A stretch of DNA of 64,000 nucleotides from Bacillus sp. BP-3 (GCF_028401955.1 NZ_JAQOTJ010000003.1:310001-374000); one strand, 5' to 3'; counted from the stretch's first letter, positions 1 to 9,053 are shown. Numbers and translations: made by a program. Notes: generated from the sequence alone by a model not told the origin.

Positions 1-1355
1 TTTTACAAAAAGAAAAAAGAAATGGTTTGAAGGATGCGGTGCAGCCATTTCAAGCGATTTTGTATGTATCACAAGGAGATGAAATAGAAGAATTAAAAAT
101 TCTTCATGCTATATGTAAAGAAGAAAAAAAGATTTTCATCCCTGCCATATTTCAGCAAGGAGTCGGATTAGCTGGGCCACTCGTACACCCAGAAAATGAT
201 GCTTGCTGGGAATCAGCTTGGCGACGTATACACAAAACTGCATTTTCTAAAACTTCTCAAGAACACATTTTTTCTTCTACAACGGAATCAATGTTAGCGA
301 ATGTAATTGTATTCGAACTGTTCAAAAAGGTTACAGATATAACGAAACCTGCACAAACTAATCAATTTTTTCTGTTAAATTCTGAAACGTTAGAAGGAAA
401 CTGGCATTCTTTTTTACCTCATCCGTTAGTAACCGAGCAACTGGAAATCGAATGGGTCCAGAATTTCAATACGAGAATGAAACAGAACTCAACTAAAAAT
501 GAATTGAATGAATATACTCTGAACTTGAATTATCTTGTCTCAAAAGAAGCAGGGATTTTTCATATTTGGGAAGCAGGTGACTTAAAACAGCTGCCGCTGG
601 CTCAATGTCGAATTCAAGCAGTTGATCCGCTGTCAGAAGGTCCCGCTGAACTATTACCAGATATGATTTGTACAGGTTTAACGCATATGGAAGCAAGGTA
701 TGAAGCTGGATTATCCGGAGTTGAGACCTATATATCGCGAATAGTTAGTTCCAAGCTTTCCGAACATGAGGATTTTATAGGAATTGGAGCCGGGGAAACA
801 ATTGCAGAATGTGTGTCTAGAGGATTACAAAAATGTTTAGATGAAGAATTTCGTAAGAGACAACTACAACAAAAAATTTCTGTTTCCCCGCTAAAATTAG
901 ATGTAGTAGAAGATGAACGCTGCCGCTTTTATTTACAAGCACTTACCACAATACAAGGAATACCTACAATCGCTTTAGGAGAGTCTATTTTTAATTTCCC
1001 TGTTATTTGGATTTGTACGAATAATCGCTGGTACGGAAGTGTAGGATTCAATAGAACATTAGCGTTACGCAAGGCATTACAACAGGCACTTACAGAAACG
1101 CAAAATTATAACGATTGTCTCACATCTCAAGCAATAGAGACTTCATCTGTTTTATTACAAGATAAAATGCCATTACATTTCGCTATTTGTTCTTGTGAAA
1201 ACATGACACAAGAACAAATATTACAGTCTGCTGAACAGACATTAAAACAAGATGGAAAACGGCTCTACGTATTTGAAGTATCGCTAGAAGCAATCTGGAA
1301 GGAGGAATTGGCAGGAATATTTGGAGTATTATTGGGAGAGGAGGAATCCCATTGA
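1..1355 (+). CDS. TOMM maturation protein, ThiF-like (5' end outside window)
   Basis: The reading frame is open to the window edge, so the true start lies upstream and a TTG at 27 is only the first start-like codon. The 450 visible residues match the C-terminal part of the large 'thiazole-containing bacteriocin maturation protein' (E1/ThiF-like, usually about 640 aa) found beside Bacillus heterocycloanthracin-type pathways. Visible signs are a GLAGPLVHPE block and an ETLEGNWHSFLPHPLV block that parallels ETLKSSYHFFLPHPLC in the next gene. A later GIGAGETIAECVSRGLQ stretch looks like a degenerate YcaO-like region. The stop overlaps the next start (TTGA), so the two are translationally coupled. 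The presumed role is to recognise or present the precursor peptide for azoline formation. Family assignment is from recalled motifs. Confidence 0.75.
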   Translation, partial: LQKEKRNGLKDAVQPFQAILYVSQGDEIEELKILHAICKEEKKIFIPAIFQQGVGLAGPLVHPENDACWESAWRRIHKTAFSKTSQEHIFSSTTESMLANVIVFELFKKVTDITKPAQTNQFFLLNSETLEGNWHSFLPHPLVTEQLEIEWVQNFNTRMKQNSTKNELNEYTLNLNYLVSKEAGIFHIWEAGDLKQLPLAQCRIQAVDPLSEGPAELLPDMICTGLTHMEARYEAGLSGVETYISRIVSSKLSEHEDFIGIGAGETIAECVSRGLQKCLDEEFRKRQLQQKISVSPLKLDVVEDERCRFYLQALTTIQGIPTIALGESIFNFPVIWICTNNRWYGSVGFNRTLALRKALQQALTETQNYNDCLTSQAIETSSVLLQDKMPLHFAICSCENMTQEQILQSAEQTLKQDGKRLYVFEVSLEAIWKEELAGIFGVLLGEEESH

Positions 1356-3295
1356 GCGCTTCCATTTTAATTATTGGAGAGGGACTATTGGCAAATCGTG
1401 CATATGAAGAGTTAGCTATCCAATATGAAGTCAATCAACAGACAGATTTTGATTTAAAAATACCAGCAACAACCGATTTAGTACTCGTGTTACATGATAA
1501 TTGGAATCCTTCTTTTCATACACAGGCAGAAAGTGTACTTCAATCAACGAATATTCCTTGGCTGCGAGCTTTCGTTTCATTTGGAGAAGGAATAATTGGC
1601 CCGCTAGTTCGTCCTGGCAAGCCTGGATGTTCCCAATGCGCAGATATACGTCGTACTTTTGCAGGAAATGATTCGAAAGAAACGTGGGAAATATTGCGAA
1701 TTCTAACAACAAAAAAAGAAATACCCCGAGACATATGGGCATCAAGTAATGCAGTATTACAGATGACACATCTTCTGCTAGAAGAAGTGCGGTGCATTTT
1801 ACAAGATGGCCATGCACGATTAGAAGGACATATGTTGTTCGTTAATTTAGAGACACTGAAAAGCTCCTATCATTTTTTTCTACCTCATCCTTTATGTTCA
1901 AATTGTAGCCAATTGCCTATTGATTCATCACATACAGCCAAGATTTCATTACAATCAAGCCCAAAGATTAACATAAATGATTATCGTTGTCGTTCAATCT
2001 CTGAACTGAATAAAGTATTAGTCAATGATTATTTAGATTATGAGACTGGTTTTTTAAATGATAAAATGTATAACCTTACACCTCCATTTGCCGAGGTAAG
2101 TGTAAATCTTCCGCTCCTCTTTGGGAACGAAGGAACAGCTGGCCGTACCCATTCATATGCAACTAGCGAATTAACCGCTATATTAGAAGGATTAGAACGG
2201 TATTGTGGTCTAGAACCTCATGGAAAACGTACAGTCATTCAAGACACATTTCGCAATTTATCTCATCAAGCACTTCATCCTCTTCAAGTGGGTGTACATG
2301 CAAACGAACAATATATACAACCTAATTTTCCCTTTAAACCGTTTCATCCAGATCGTCCAATGAATTGGGTATGGGGTTATTCCTTCATGCAAGACCGTTC
2401 AATTTTAGTTCCAGAACTACTTGCTTATTATAGTTTAGGTGGTGCAGATGGTTTTGTTTATGAGACTTCCAATGGTTGCGCATTAGGTGGCAGCTTAGAA
2501 GAAGCAATTTTTTATGGCATTTTAGAAGTCATTGAGCGCGATTCATTTTTGTTAACTTGGTTTGCCAAGCTTCCTCTTCCACGTCTTGATCTTTCTTCTG
2601 TCAATGATCAAGAGTTGCAGTTAATGGTAGAGCGTGTGCGTGCAGTAGGGGGATATGATATACATTTGTTTAACTCAACAATGGAGCACGGCATTCCAAG
2701 CGTCTGGGCACTGGCAAAAAACAGAAAGAAGAAGGGATTAAATATTATCTGTGCAGCTGGAGCTCATTTAGATCCGGTACGAGGGACGAAAAGTGCAATA
2801 TATGAATTAGCTGGCATGATGTTAACTCTTGATAAGGAATTTGAGACGAATCGAAAGAAATATGTACAGATGTTCCATAATCCTTCCCTCGTGCGGCAAA
2901 TGCCTGACCATCCTATGGTATGTGGTTTGCCAGAAGCGGAAGAACGTTTTCAGTTTTTACTAGATAATAATCGTCCGTTACAAACATTTACCGAGGCATT
3001 CCAGCAGAAAATAAGACATGAGGATTTGACAGATGATTTAAAAGAAATACTACAGGTGTTGCATCAGTTAAACTTCGATGTGATTGTGGTAGATCAGACG
3101 ACACCAGAAATAATGCGAAATGGATTACATTGTGTAAAAGTACTCATTCCAGGAATGTTGCCAATGACATTTGGGCATCATCTTACGCGCTTAACTGGTC
3201 TAGAGAGAGTGTTACACGTGCCAATGAAACTTGGGTATACGAAGCAATCGCTAACGTTTGAACAACTCAATCCACATCCACATCCGTTTGCGTAA
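1352..3295 (+). CDS. TOMM cyclodehydratase, fused E1-like and YcaO domains
   Basis: A 647-residue cytoplasmic enzyme that would convert Cys/Ser/Thr of a precursor peptide into azolines using ATP. Residues 1-190 are the E1-like, leader-binding half, with a zinc-type cysteine tetrad at C93, C96, C182 and C185. From about 240 to the end it is a YcaO domain: SELTAILEGLERYCG and GGSLEEAIFYGILEVIERD carry the acidic ATP/Mg residues, and the protein ends in PHPHPFA, the Pro-x-Pro-x-Pro tail typical of azoline-forming YcaO enzymes. The TTG start follows GGAGAGGAGG and overlaps the previous stop by 4 nt. The dehydrogenase gene follows after 22 nt. Fusion of the two halves is normal for this family. 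Confidence 0.88.
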   Translation: MSASILIIGEGLLANRAYEELAIQYEVNQQTDFDLKIPATTDLVLVLHDNWNPSFHTQAESVLQSTNIPWLRAFVSFGEGIIGPLVRPGKPGCSQCADIRRTFAGNDSKETWEILRILTTKKEIPRDIWASSNAVLQMTHLLLEEVRCILQDGHARLEGHMLFVNLETLKSSYHFFLPHPLCSNCSQLPIDSSHTAKISLQSSPKININDYRCRSISELNKVLVNDYLDYETGFLNDKMYNLTPPFAEVSVNLPLLFGNEGTAGRTHSYATSELTAILEGLERYCGLEPHGKRTVIQDTFRNLSHQALHPLQVGVHANEQYIQPNFPFKPFHPDRPMNWVWGYSFMQDRSILVPELLAYYSLGGADGFVYETSNGCALGGSLEEAIFYGILEVIERDSFLLTWFAKLPLPRLDLSSVNDQELQLMVERVRAVGGYDIHLFNSTMEHGIPSVWALAKNRKKKGLNIICAAGAHLDPVRGTKSAIYELAGMMLTLDKEFETNRKKYVQMFHNPSLVRQMPDHPMVCGLPEAEERFQFLLDNNRPLQTFTEAFQQKIRHEDLTDDLKEILQVLHQLNFDVIVVDQTTPEIMRNGLHCVKVLIPGMLPMTFGHHLTRLTGLERVLHVPMKLGYTKQSLTFEQLNPHPHPFA

Positions 3296-3317
3296 GTAAT
3301 GATTAGGAGGGAGAAGG

Positions 3318-4889
3318 ATGAGTTTAGAAACATTTTTGAACAATTTACATTTTCATGTTGACAATGCAGCATCTTCGACTTGGGAGGTGGACTGGGAAGA
3401 CGGGCCACTTGCATATAAACTTTATCGAGATTTACCAGGAATTCCGTTATCTTCAGAAGTTACATTAACACTTGAAAATCTCGAAGTATCAACAGAACCT
3501 AATCTTCGGGAAATCGGTCATTTTCTTTGGTACGTATTTGGGATTACTCAATTCAGTCAGTCGACCTTACCGACACAAGAAATGAATGTCATGCAGTCGT
3601 ATCGGAGATTTGTTCCATCGGGCGGAGGCTTATATCCAAATGAATTGTATATATATTTAAAGATGGAAAATGTGCCTGTTGGGATTTACCACTATGATGT
3701 AGCACACCACCGTTTAGTGTTATTAAGAGAAGGGAATTTTGATTCATATATAACGCGGACACTTGGAAATAGCTGTGACACATCTGCTTGTTTCGGTGTT
3801 ATGTTTGTATCGACAATGTTTTGGAAAAATTTCTTTAAATACCATAACTTTTCTTATCGTTTGCAAGGATTGGATGCAGGGGTATTAATCGGACAATTGC
3901 TGGAAGTAGCAAAACGATTTCACTATACATCAAGCGTGCATTTTCAATTTCTAGATCGGGCCATTAATCATTTACTCGGGTTATCAGAACAAGAGGAGAG
4001 TGTATATGCAATTATCCCTCTATCGGTAAATTCTGCAACCGTAAAGTGCAATCATGAAAATGATGCTACAAATAAAGAATTCTTCGCTACTCAATTATGC
4101 GAAGAATTACCAGTTATTCATCATAATCACTATGTTCGATCCCGAAAGATTGCAGAGTATCCGATGCTGATTCAAATGAATGAAGCATCTATGCTTGACT
4201 CTACAAAATCGTTTCAAAAAATCAAGAATGAAACGAATAAAATGCGTGATGGTCAAGCGTTAGTTCTTCCCCGTATAAAGCGAATGTCGTACGACTTAGC
4301 ATCAGCGTGCCAAAATCGATTTTCACCGGAAATGGATTTTACTTTTAGGAAAATGAGCCAAGAACAATTAACTACATTATTGCATGAAGCAACTGTCTCT
4401 TTTATCTATCAAAACGATTTAGATACAAATCATGAAGAACTCGCATCCCGTGTTTCCTTATATGTATGTTTATTTGGCGTTGAAGGTATCCCTAACGGCG
4501 CTTATCATTATGATAGTAATGCTCATACATTACGACAAGTACATCTTGGAGATCATCGATTCATACTGCAAAGCGCGATGACATTCCACAATGTGAATCT
4601 CTTTCAAATACCACTTTGTCTACATGTAGTAGGGGATAAAAATCATTTTAAAACAGAACTTGGATATAGAGGATACAGAATTCAACAGATGGAAGCAGGC
4701 ATCATTGTACAGAAGTTATTATTAGCAGCTTCTGCTATAGGACTTGGGGGGCACCCGCTTCTTGGATTCGATGTCAATTTGTGTGACGAACTTTACAGGT
4801 TGGATTCAGAAGAAAAAACGAGTCTCATCCAAATTCCAATCGGCTTTTATCGTCAACGTCCTTGGCTGAAAGGGAGTTTGCATAGTTAA
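3318..4889 (+). CDS. SagB-type azoline dehydrogenase, two nitroreductase-like halves
   Basis: A 523-residue FMN-dependent dehydrogenase expected to oxidise azolines to thiazoles/oxazoles in the TOMM pathway. It has two nitroreductase-like units. The N-terminal unit contains RRFVPSGGGLYPNELYIYL, then YHYD and LDAGVLIGQLLEVAKR. The C-terminal unit contains GAYHYDSNAHTLRQ, then MEAGIIVQKLLLAAS and GLGGHPLLGFD. ATG follows GGAGGGAGAAGG. It is the last gene of the three-gene operon, and a hairpin with a T run follows 46 nt after the stop. No Cys-rich precursor gene follows, which agrees with related Bacillus systems whose precursor lies elsewhere on the chromosome. Confidence 0.88.
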   Translation: MSLETFLNNLHFHVDNAASSTWEVDWEDGPLAYKLYRDLPGIPLSSEVTLTLENLEVSTEPNLREIGHFLWYVFGITQFSQSTLPTQEMNVMQSYRRFVPSGGGLYPNELYIYLKMENVPVGIYHYDVAHHRLVLLREGNFDSYITRTLGNSCDTSACFGVMFVSTMFWKNFFKYHNFSYRLQGLDAGVLIGQLLEVAKRFHYTSSVHFQFLDRAINHLLGLSEQEESVYAIIPLSVNSATVKCNHENDATNKEFFATQLCEELPVIHHNHYVRSRKIAEYPMLIQMNEASMLDSTKSFQKIKNETNKMRDGQALVLPRIKRMSYDLASACQNRFSPEMDFTFRKMSQEQLTTLLHEATVSFIYQNDLDTNHEELASRVSLYVCLFGVEGIPNGAYHYDSNAHTLRQVHLGDHRFILQSAMTFHNVNLFQIPLCLHVVGDKNHFKTELGYRGYRIQQMEAGIIVQKLLLAASAIGLGGHPLLGFDVNLCDELYRLDSEEKTSLIQIPIGFYRQRPWLKGSLHS

Positions 4890-4934
4890 ATAGTTACAAA
4901 TTATAACCAACCTAGTTTATTAGAAGTATCAGAT

Positions 4935-4965
4935 AGCTTGGATTCACTTGAATTCAAGCTTTTTT
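4935..4965 (+). terminator. Terminator of the TOMM operon
   Basis: An 11-bp stem (AGCTTGGATTC / GAATTCAAGCT, with one G-T pair) and a 4-nt loop, followed by TTTTT. The stem sequence resembles that of the terminator at 6752-6787. Confidence 0.85.
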
Positions 4966-5010
4966 GATGTAACGTGATTGAAACAGTGTTGTAGTTTTAA
5001 AAAAAAAACT

Positions 5011-5040
5011 AATTTCACTTACCGTATTTTTACAATCGAT
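5011..5040 (+). repeat. Recurrent intergenic motif, copy 1
   Basis: AATTTCACTTACCGTATTTT followed by TACAA. The same 25-mer with one change occurs at 34921-34947 on the minus strand, and a shorter match occurs at 6805-6830. It lies between a terminator and a small gene. Function unknown. Confidence 0.6.
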
Positions 5041-5139
5041 AATACAAATCATTATTTCAATACTCATTGTTCAAATAGAGTAAAAAAAGATACTATGGGG
5101 CATGATTATATTTGAAAATATAAGAAGGAGATAACCGAA

Positions 5140-5283
5140 ATGAAAAAACAACCTAATGAAAATAAAAAACAAAACATTAAAAAATTAAATACAGAAGAAA
5201 ACGCTATTTATAGCGATCCAAAAGATGCGAGTAATATGCAACCAATACCACAGCCAAAAGATTATGATGAAATAGAGTATTAA
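5140..5283 (+). CDS. Small hydrophilic protein, unknown function
   Basis: Encodes 47 residues. ATG follows AGAAGGAG with good spacing, and a strong terminator follows 9 nt after the stop, so this is a complete monocistronic gene. The protein is Lys/Asn/Gln-rich at the N-terminus (MKKQPNENKKQN) and acidic at the C-terminus (PKDYDEIEY). It has no Cys, no signal peptide and no membrane segment. Its size and composition resemble the many small proteins of spore-formers, but I do not recognise a family. It is not a credible TOMM precursor, because it lacks repeated Cys/Ser/Thr. Confidence 0.6.
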   Translation: MKKQPNENKKQNIKKLNTEENAIYSDPKDASNMQPIPQPKDYDEIEY

Positions 5284-5292
5284 TATAATAGC

Positions 5293-5331
5293 AAAAAGGA
5301 ACAGAAACAATTTTATTTCTGTTCCTTTTTT
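5293..5331. terminator. Strong terminator, probably bidirectional
   Basis: Perfect 15-bp arms (AAAAAGGAACAGAAA / TTTCTGTTCCTTTTT) with an 8-nt loop, A-rich on one side and T-rich on the other. It serves the small gene upstream (+) and could serve the minus-strand gene that ends at 5367. Confidence 0.85.
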
Positions 5332-5366
5332 AGTTACTCAGCAACTAATGATAATGTTTTTCTCGT

Positions 5367-5594
5367 TTATTCCTTATTAGGAGGCGGAAAAGAAAGAAAA
5401 ACTAATGAATCAATAAGTTCTACTGAAATACTGAAATCATCATGAATCGTAATTACTACACAAGCAACTAACGGTAACGTAATGATAATTACGTCACCAT
5501 CAATAACAACCCCCGATGAACATGTGTCGTAGTCACTTATAGACAGCTCTATTTCTGCATCTGGAGCAATTAAAATTTCCAAACATATATTCAT
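5367..5594 (-). CDS. Conserved-looking small protein, unknown; start uncertain
   Basis: From the ATG at 5594 it encodes 75 residues, acidic and rich in beta-branched residues (GVVIDGDVIIITLPLVACVV), with no clear membrane helix or signal peptide. The ATG has no ribosome binding site in front of it. The same frame stays open upstream to about 5633, and an AGGAGAGG sits 6 nt before an ATC codon at 5618-5616 that would begin a product reading (I)AYVFEQCMNICLEI. So either the gene uses a rare ATC start or the start codon has mutated. Family not recognised. Confidence 0.5.
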   Translation of the reverse strand: MNICLEILIAPDAEIELSISDYDTCSSGVVIDGDVIIITLPLVACVVITIHDDFSISVELIDSLVFLSFPPPNKE

Positions 5595-5875
5595 ACATTG
5601 TTCGAATACGTAAGCGATTGTAAACCTCTCCTCTCATAATAATCCATAATTCATATGTAGATAGAAGTTTTGACTCCATATCTGAAGGTAGCTCTCATAC
5701 CATACTATTTGAATGTACCTCCTCTTGATTGGACAGGTTATCTATTTATAAAAAAATAGGTATGTAAGTCAATCTAGAGAATCAGATAAAAGCGCATTTT
5801 ATAGCAGCAATTATGGACGATTACAATAACGAAAGTGAAAGCTTCACTCTTGTGTATAATTCCTTTCATGAACAT
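5595..5875. other. Intergenic stretch
   Basis: Upstream region of the 5594 minus-strand gene, holding its Shine-Dalgarno-like AGGAGAGG. A short palindromic AAGTGAAAGCTTCACTCTT sits near 5833. No coding frame with a start was found. Confidence 0.5.
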
Positions 5876-5919
5876 AAAAAGCCCGATATAACTTTAATGA
5901 AGTTACAATCGGACTTTTT
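5876..5919 (-). terminator. Terminator hairpin
   Basis: An imperfect inverted repeat (CCGATATAACTT / AAGTTACAATCGG) flanked by A5 and T5. It is placed to end the minus-strand pair 6445-5964. Confidence 0.75.
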
Positions 5920-5963
5920 ATGCCAAAATTAACTTAATGTAATGGATCGTTAGCAAACGTTAC

Positions 5964-6296
5964 TTAAACATTTCCATACCTCATCCAGCCACTTTCAGAT
6001 CGCTCCGCTTTATATTTACCGTAAGACAGAAGCTTCATCGTTGAACGAATAGACGCGTGAAACACTAATCTTAACTTCCATTCTTCTTCCATATCATTTG
6101 GATAGGCTGTTGATTCGTAAACATAATAAGCTGCCATAATACAGGGAGCTACTTGTTCTGGTTCAAATCCATAAGCAATTGCATCATCTACAACGAAATC
6201 AATTAGATATCGATTTCCATCTAACATTTCTTTTTGAAGCAACTTTTTTACAGATTCCGGTACTAATTCTAATATTTTATTTTTTATGACAGTCAT
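5964..6296 (-). CDS. Hypothetical protein, 110 aa
   Basis: A small mixed-charge, probably alpha-helical cytoplasmic protein (starts MTVIKNKILELVPESVKKLL, ends SGWMRYGNV). No membrane segment or known motif was recognised. Its ATG overlaps the stop of the preceding 50-codon gene (ATGA), a coupling typical of genuine pairs, and a terminator follows 45 nt after the stop. Confidence 0.65.
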   Translation of the reverse strand: MTVIKNKILELVPESVKKLLQKEMLDGNRYLIDFVVDDAIAYGFEPEQVAPCIMAAYYVYESTAYPNDMEEEWKLRLVFHASIRSTMKLLSYGKYKAERSESGWMRYGNV

Positions 6297-6445
6297 TTTT
6301 TTGCTCTTTCAGCACGAAGAATTGCATCATTCGTAGGTGTATTAGGTACATAGTTCCCATGACTGTCAATGCTATGCGCCTCTTTATCATATCGTCCGTT
6401 GGCACTACGCTTCTTTATTGTGAACGGATTTTGATTGTTTCCCAT
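6293..6445 (-). CDS. Small basic protein, 50 aa, unknown
   Basis: ATG follows GGAGGTGATAA. The product begins MGNNQNPFTIKKRSANGRYD and ends ILRAERAKK. It is hydrophilic and Asn/Lys/Arg-rich, with no Cys or membrane helix. It overlaps the next gene by 4 nt, so the two form an operon. The size and style resemble spore-associated small proteins, but that is only inference. Confidence 0.65.
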   Translation of the reverse strand: MGNNQNPFTIKKRSANGRYDKEAHSIDSHGNYVPNTPTNDAILRAERAKK

Positions 6446-6604
6446 ATTTATCACCTCCAATGAATAGTATGTGCTAATAAGAAAGTATTTTGTTCAAAAA
6501 GAATTCTTTGCAAAAAAATGGAATAGAAATAATAATTTATCCTGAATGAAATGGTTACATACGTAAAAAAATAGGTATAAACCTTAACCAAAGGAGGTTA
6601 ATTT

Positions 6605-6730
6605 ATGACGAACAGAAATGATAATCGAGAACGCAAAAACAAATATCCGAACAATTTAAAGAAAGATACTGAGTTCTCTAAAGATGTAAATATTAGAAGT
6701 GAAGTAACGAAAAAAGATTTAAATAAATAG
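6605..6730 (+). CDS. Small basic protein, 41 aa, unknown
   Basis: ATG follows AAAGGAGG. The product begins MTNRNDNRERKNKYPNNLKK and ends VTKKDLNK. It is highly charged, with no hydrophobic core. A near-perfect terminator follows 21 nt after the stop, so it is a complete gene. Its size and layout match the 47-aa gene at 5140: small basic product, strong ribosome binding site, own terminator, then the recurrent intergenic motif. Function unknown. Confidence 0.6.
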   Translation: MTNRNDNRERKNKYPNNLKKDTEFSKDVNIRSEVTKKDLNK

Positions 6731-6751
6731 TCTTTTGATGCATTAAATATT

Positions 6752-6787
6752 GAAAAAGCTTGGATTCAACCAAATCCAAGCTTTTTC
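6752..6787. terminator. Terminator, perfect 15-bp stem
   Basis: GAAAAAGCTTGGATT / AATCCAAGCTTTTTC with a 6-nt loop. It ends the 41-aa gene. Part of the stem sequence is shared with the TOMM operon terminator. Confidence 0.85.
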
Positions 6788-6804
6788 AAATGATAAAAAC
6801 AACA

Positions 6805-6830
6805 AATTTCATTTACCGTATTTTGGTAAT
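6805..6830 (+). repeat. Recurrent intergenic motif, copy 2
   Basis: AATTTCATTTACCGTATTTT followed by GGTAAT. In this copy the core forms an inverted repeat, TTACC-GTATTTT-GGTAA. It is the best palindrome of the three copies. Confidence 0.6.
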
Positions 6831-6978
6831 AATAATCACAACAAACAAAAAAACAAGATTCAATGAGTTGTAAGTAACCTTACGTAAACAACATATGTAT
6901 GAAAAAATTATAGGATGGAACTATATTTCATAAAAGGTGTATAAATCATCTTTGAATATAAAAAAAGGGGAATTGATC

Positions 6979-7815
6979 ATGAAACTAACGCCAGAACAGC
7001 GCATTCAATTGCATGGGTTTAATAATCTTACAAAATCATTAAGTTTTAATATGTATGATATTTGCTATACAAAAACAAGAGAAGAACGAGAAGCCTATAT
7101 TGAATACATAGATGAACAATATAACGCAGACAGATTAACAAAGATTTTAAAAAATGTATCTGATATTATAGGTGCGCACGTATTAAACGTTGCTAAACAA
7201 GACTACGTCCCACAAGGAGCGAGCGTAACAATTTTAGTTTCCGAAGGACCGATTGTAGAAGTACCAACTGAATCATTTAGCGAATCACCGGGTCCTCTTC
7301 CGGGATCAGTCGTCATTCAATTAGATAAAAGTCATATAACAGTTCATACATACCCTGAATATCACCCAGATGAAGGAATCAGCACTTTTAGAGCAGATAT
7401 TGATGTGTCGACATGCGGAGAAATCTCACCTCTTAAAGCGCTAAATTATTTAATTCACTCATTTGATACAGATATTATGACCATCGATTACCGAGTTCGC
7501 GGATTTACAAGGGATATAACAGGTAACAAATTATTTATTGATCACGAAATAAGCTCCATACAAAATTACATTCCAGAGAATGTAAAAAATTCGTATGACA
7601 TGATTGATGTGAATGTATATCAAGAACATATTTTTCATACAAAATGCAAACTAAAAAAATTTGACTTAAATAACTATTTGTTTGGATATACACAGGAAAC
7701 ATTATCTGTAGATGAACAACAAGAAATTACAAAGAAATTAAAATTGGAAATGGATGAAATATTTTATGGGAAAAATATGAATCATGGCTCAATTGAAGAG
7801 GATTCAACTGAATGA
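6979..7815 (+). CDS. speD: S-adenosylmethionine decarboxylase proenzyme
   Basis: Cytoplasmic pyruvoyl enzyme that decarboxylates S-adenosylmethionine to supply aminopropyl groups for spermidine. At 278 aa from the ATG behind AAAAAGGGG it is the long (E. coli-like, class 1A) form. Self-cleavage should occur before S118 in [12 protein letters not shown], leaving the pyruvoyl group on the alpha chain. The downstream [13 protein letters not shown] block carries the catalytic Cys (C146). No speE neighbours it here. A TTG 42 nt further upstream is open in frame but has no ribosome binding site. A terminator follows. Confidence 0.95.
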   Translation: MKLTPEQRIQLHGFNNLTKSLSFNMYDICYTKTREEREAYIEYIDEQYNADRLTKILKNVSDIIGAHVLNVAKQDYVPQGASVTILVSEGPIVEVPTESFSESPGPLPGSVVIQLDKSHITVHTYPEYHPDEGISTFRADIDVSTCGEISPLKALNYLIHSFDTDIMTIDYRVRGFTRDITGNKLFIDHEISSIQNYIPENVKNSYDMIDVNVYQEHIFHTKCKLKKFDLNNYLFGYTQETLSVDEQQEITKKLKLEMDEIFYGKNMNHGSIEEDSTE

Positions 7816-7834
7816 AACATCTAAAATATCACTA

Positions 7835-7864
7835 AAAAGTAGGAAAACTTCTCCTACTTTTTTA
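7835..7864 (+). terminator. Terminator after speD
   Basis: AAAAGTAGGA / TCCTACTTTT stem followed by a T run. Confidence 0.85.
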
Positions 7865-7986
7865 CTTTTCCGATGTGAAAATTATTCAGTTTTTATGATT
7901 AGAAATCGCAGTACTGAAGAAAGGTATTTTTCATTTTTTGTCGAATTTGAATTTTGGTATAGATTCAATACAGAAAGGAATAAAAA

Positions 7987-8991
7987 ATGAAAAAATACGA
8001 GCAATTAATTTCATGGGTAGAAAATATTAAAGACCGAAATCATAGCTCCGCAGCAGCACTTTTTATTATGAAAGATAATCAAGTTGTATTGGAGCATTAT
8101 AGCGGAACTCATTCTAATACAAAAAATAGTTCGCCTATTACAGCAACTTCACAATTTAACGTTGCTTCTGCAAGAAAAAGTTACTTAGGACTTGCGATTG
8201 CCTATGCGCTTTATGAAGGGAAAATTAAAAGTCTAGATGATCATGCTGTAAATTACTTTGAAGAGTATGACAAAACTTTACTTGCTAAAACAACAATAAG
8301 GCACTTAGTAACTCATTCGCACGGTCTCAATGTAAGTGACAGCGGGATTATGTATCGAGAATTTGAACCTGGAGAAGGGTGGGCTTACAGAGGTATTAAT
8401 GTCGAAATGATGACGCAGCTCATTAATAAGCTATATAATAAAAGCTTTCCGGAATTACTGAGAGAACGAGTCTTTATACCCGCAGGTTTTACCGAAACAG
8501 CTTGGCAAATAGAGGATCATAACAATTTAGTAAAAGTAGTCATTAATCCAAATGAAGCAGCTGAAAGCAAGTTAGGTGCATCAGATGACGGGACAGAATC
8601 AAATCTTTTTGTCTCCGCCAGAGAGTTTGCCTTTTGGGGAAATCTTCACCTAAATAAAGGTAAGATGAATGGAAAACAAATTGTCCCAAAAAAAGTTATT
8701 GAAATGGCAACACAAGTTCATTCTCCTCATTTTAAAAATACAAATTTACCACAAAACGGATTATTTTGGTTTGTTCAGAATACACCAGCATTGCAAAGTG
8801 AAATAGGTGAAAGAGTTCCAAAAGGATCTTATCAAATATTAGGGATAACTGGTCCAACAATTTTAGTGATTCCTGAATATAATGTCGTTGTCGCAAAGAT
8901 GTATAACAAAAGGTATAACTATGGTGGAAACGATTATCTTCAATATTTAAGAGACTTTAGCAATATAGTGGCTGATACATTTGCTCAATAA
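7987..8991 (+). CDS. Serine hydrolase, beta-lactamase/PBP-like family
   Basis: A 334-aa protein of the class C beta-lactamase superfamily (penicillin-binding-protein-like esterases or peptidases). The S-x-x-K nucleophile motif is SARK at 61-64 in FNVASARKSYLGLAIAYAL. A YRGIN segment after GEGWA is a candidate second motif, and the C-terminal ILGITGPTILVIPEYNVVV strand is where the third motif lies. There is no signal peptide, so it is probably intracellular. It has its own ribosome binding site and terminator. The substrate cannot be told from sequence. Confidence 0.85.
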   Translation: MKKYEQLISWVENIKDRNHSSAAALFIMKDNQVVLEHYSGTHSNTKNSSPITATSQFNVASARKSYLGLAIAYALYEGKIKSLDDHAVNYFEEYDKTLLAKTTIRHLVTHSHGLNVSDSGIMYREFEPGEGWAYRGINVEMMTQLINKLYNKSFPELLRERVFIPAGFTETAWQIEDHNNLVKVVINPNEAAESKLGASDDGTESNLFVSAREFAFWGNLHLNKGKMNGKQIVPKKVIEMATQVHSPHFKNTNLPQNGLFWFVQNTPALQSEIGERVPKGSYQILGITGPTILVIPEYNVVVAKMYNKRYNYGGNDYLQYLRDFSNIVADTFAQ

Positions 8992-9053
8992 CCATACTGG
9001 GTGATACGACTTGTACATAAGCATTAGAAAATGAAAAACAATAAAAAAGAAAC

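Noticed and set aside
5140-5283. Candidate TOMM precursor for the upstream operon
   Set aside because: The product has no Cys, few Ser/Thr and no repeats, and it is separated from the operon by a terminator.
5346-5357. AATGATAATG resembling half a Fur box
   Set aside because: It lies downstream of genes on both strands, lacks the second half of the palindrome and has no iron-related neighbour.
7784-7990. 68-codon plus-strand frame between speD and the serine hydrolase gene
   Set aside because: It overlaps the speD end and reads through the speD terminator stem. The protein is low-complexity and has no ribosome binding site.
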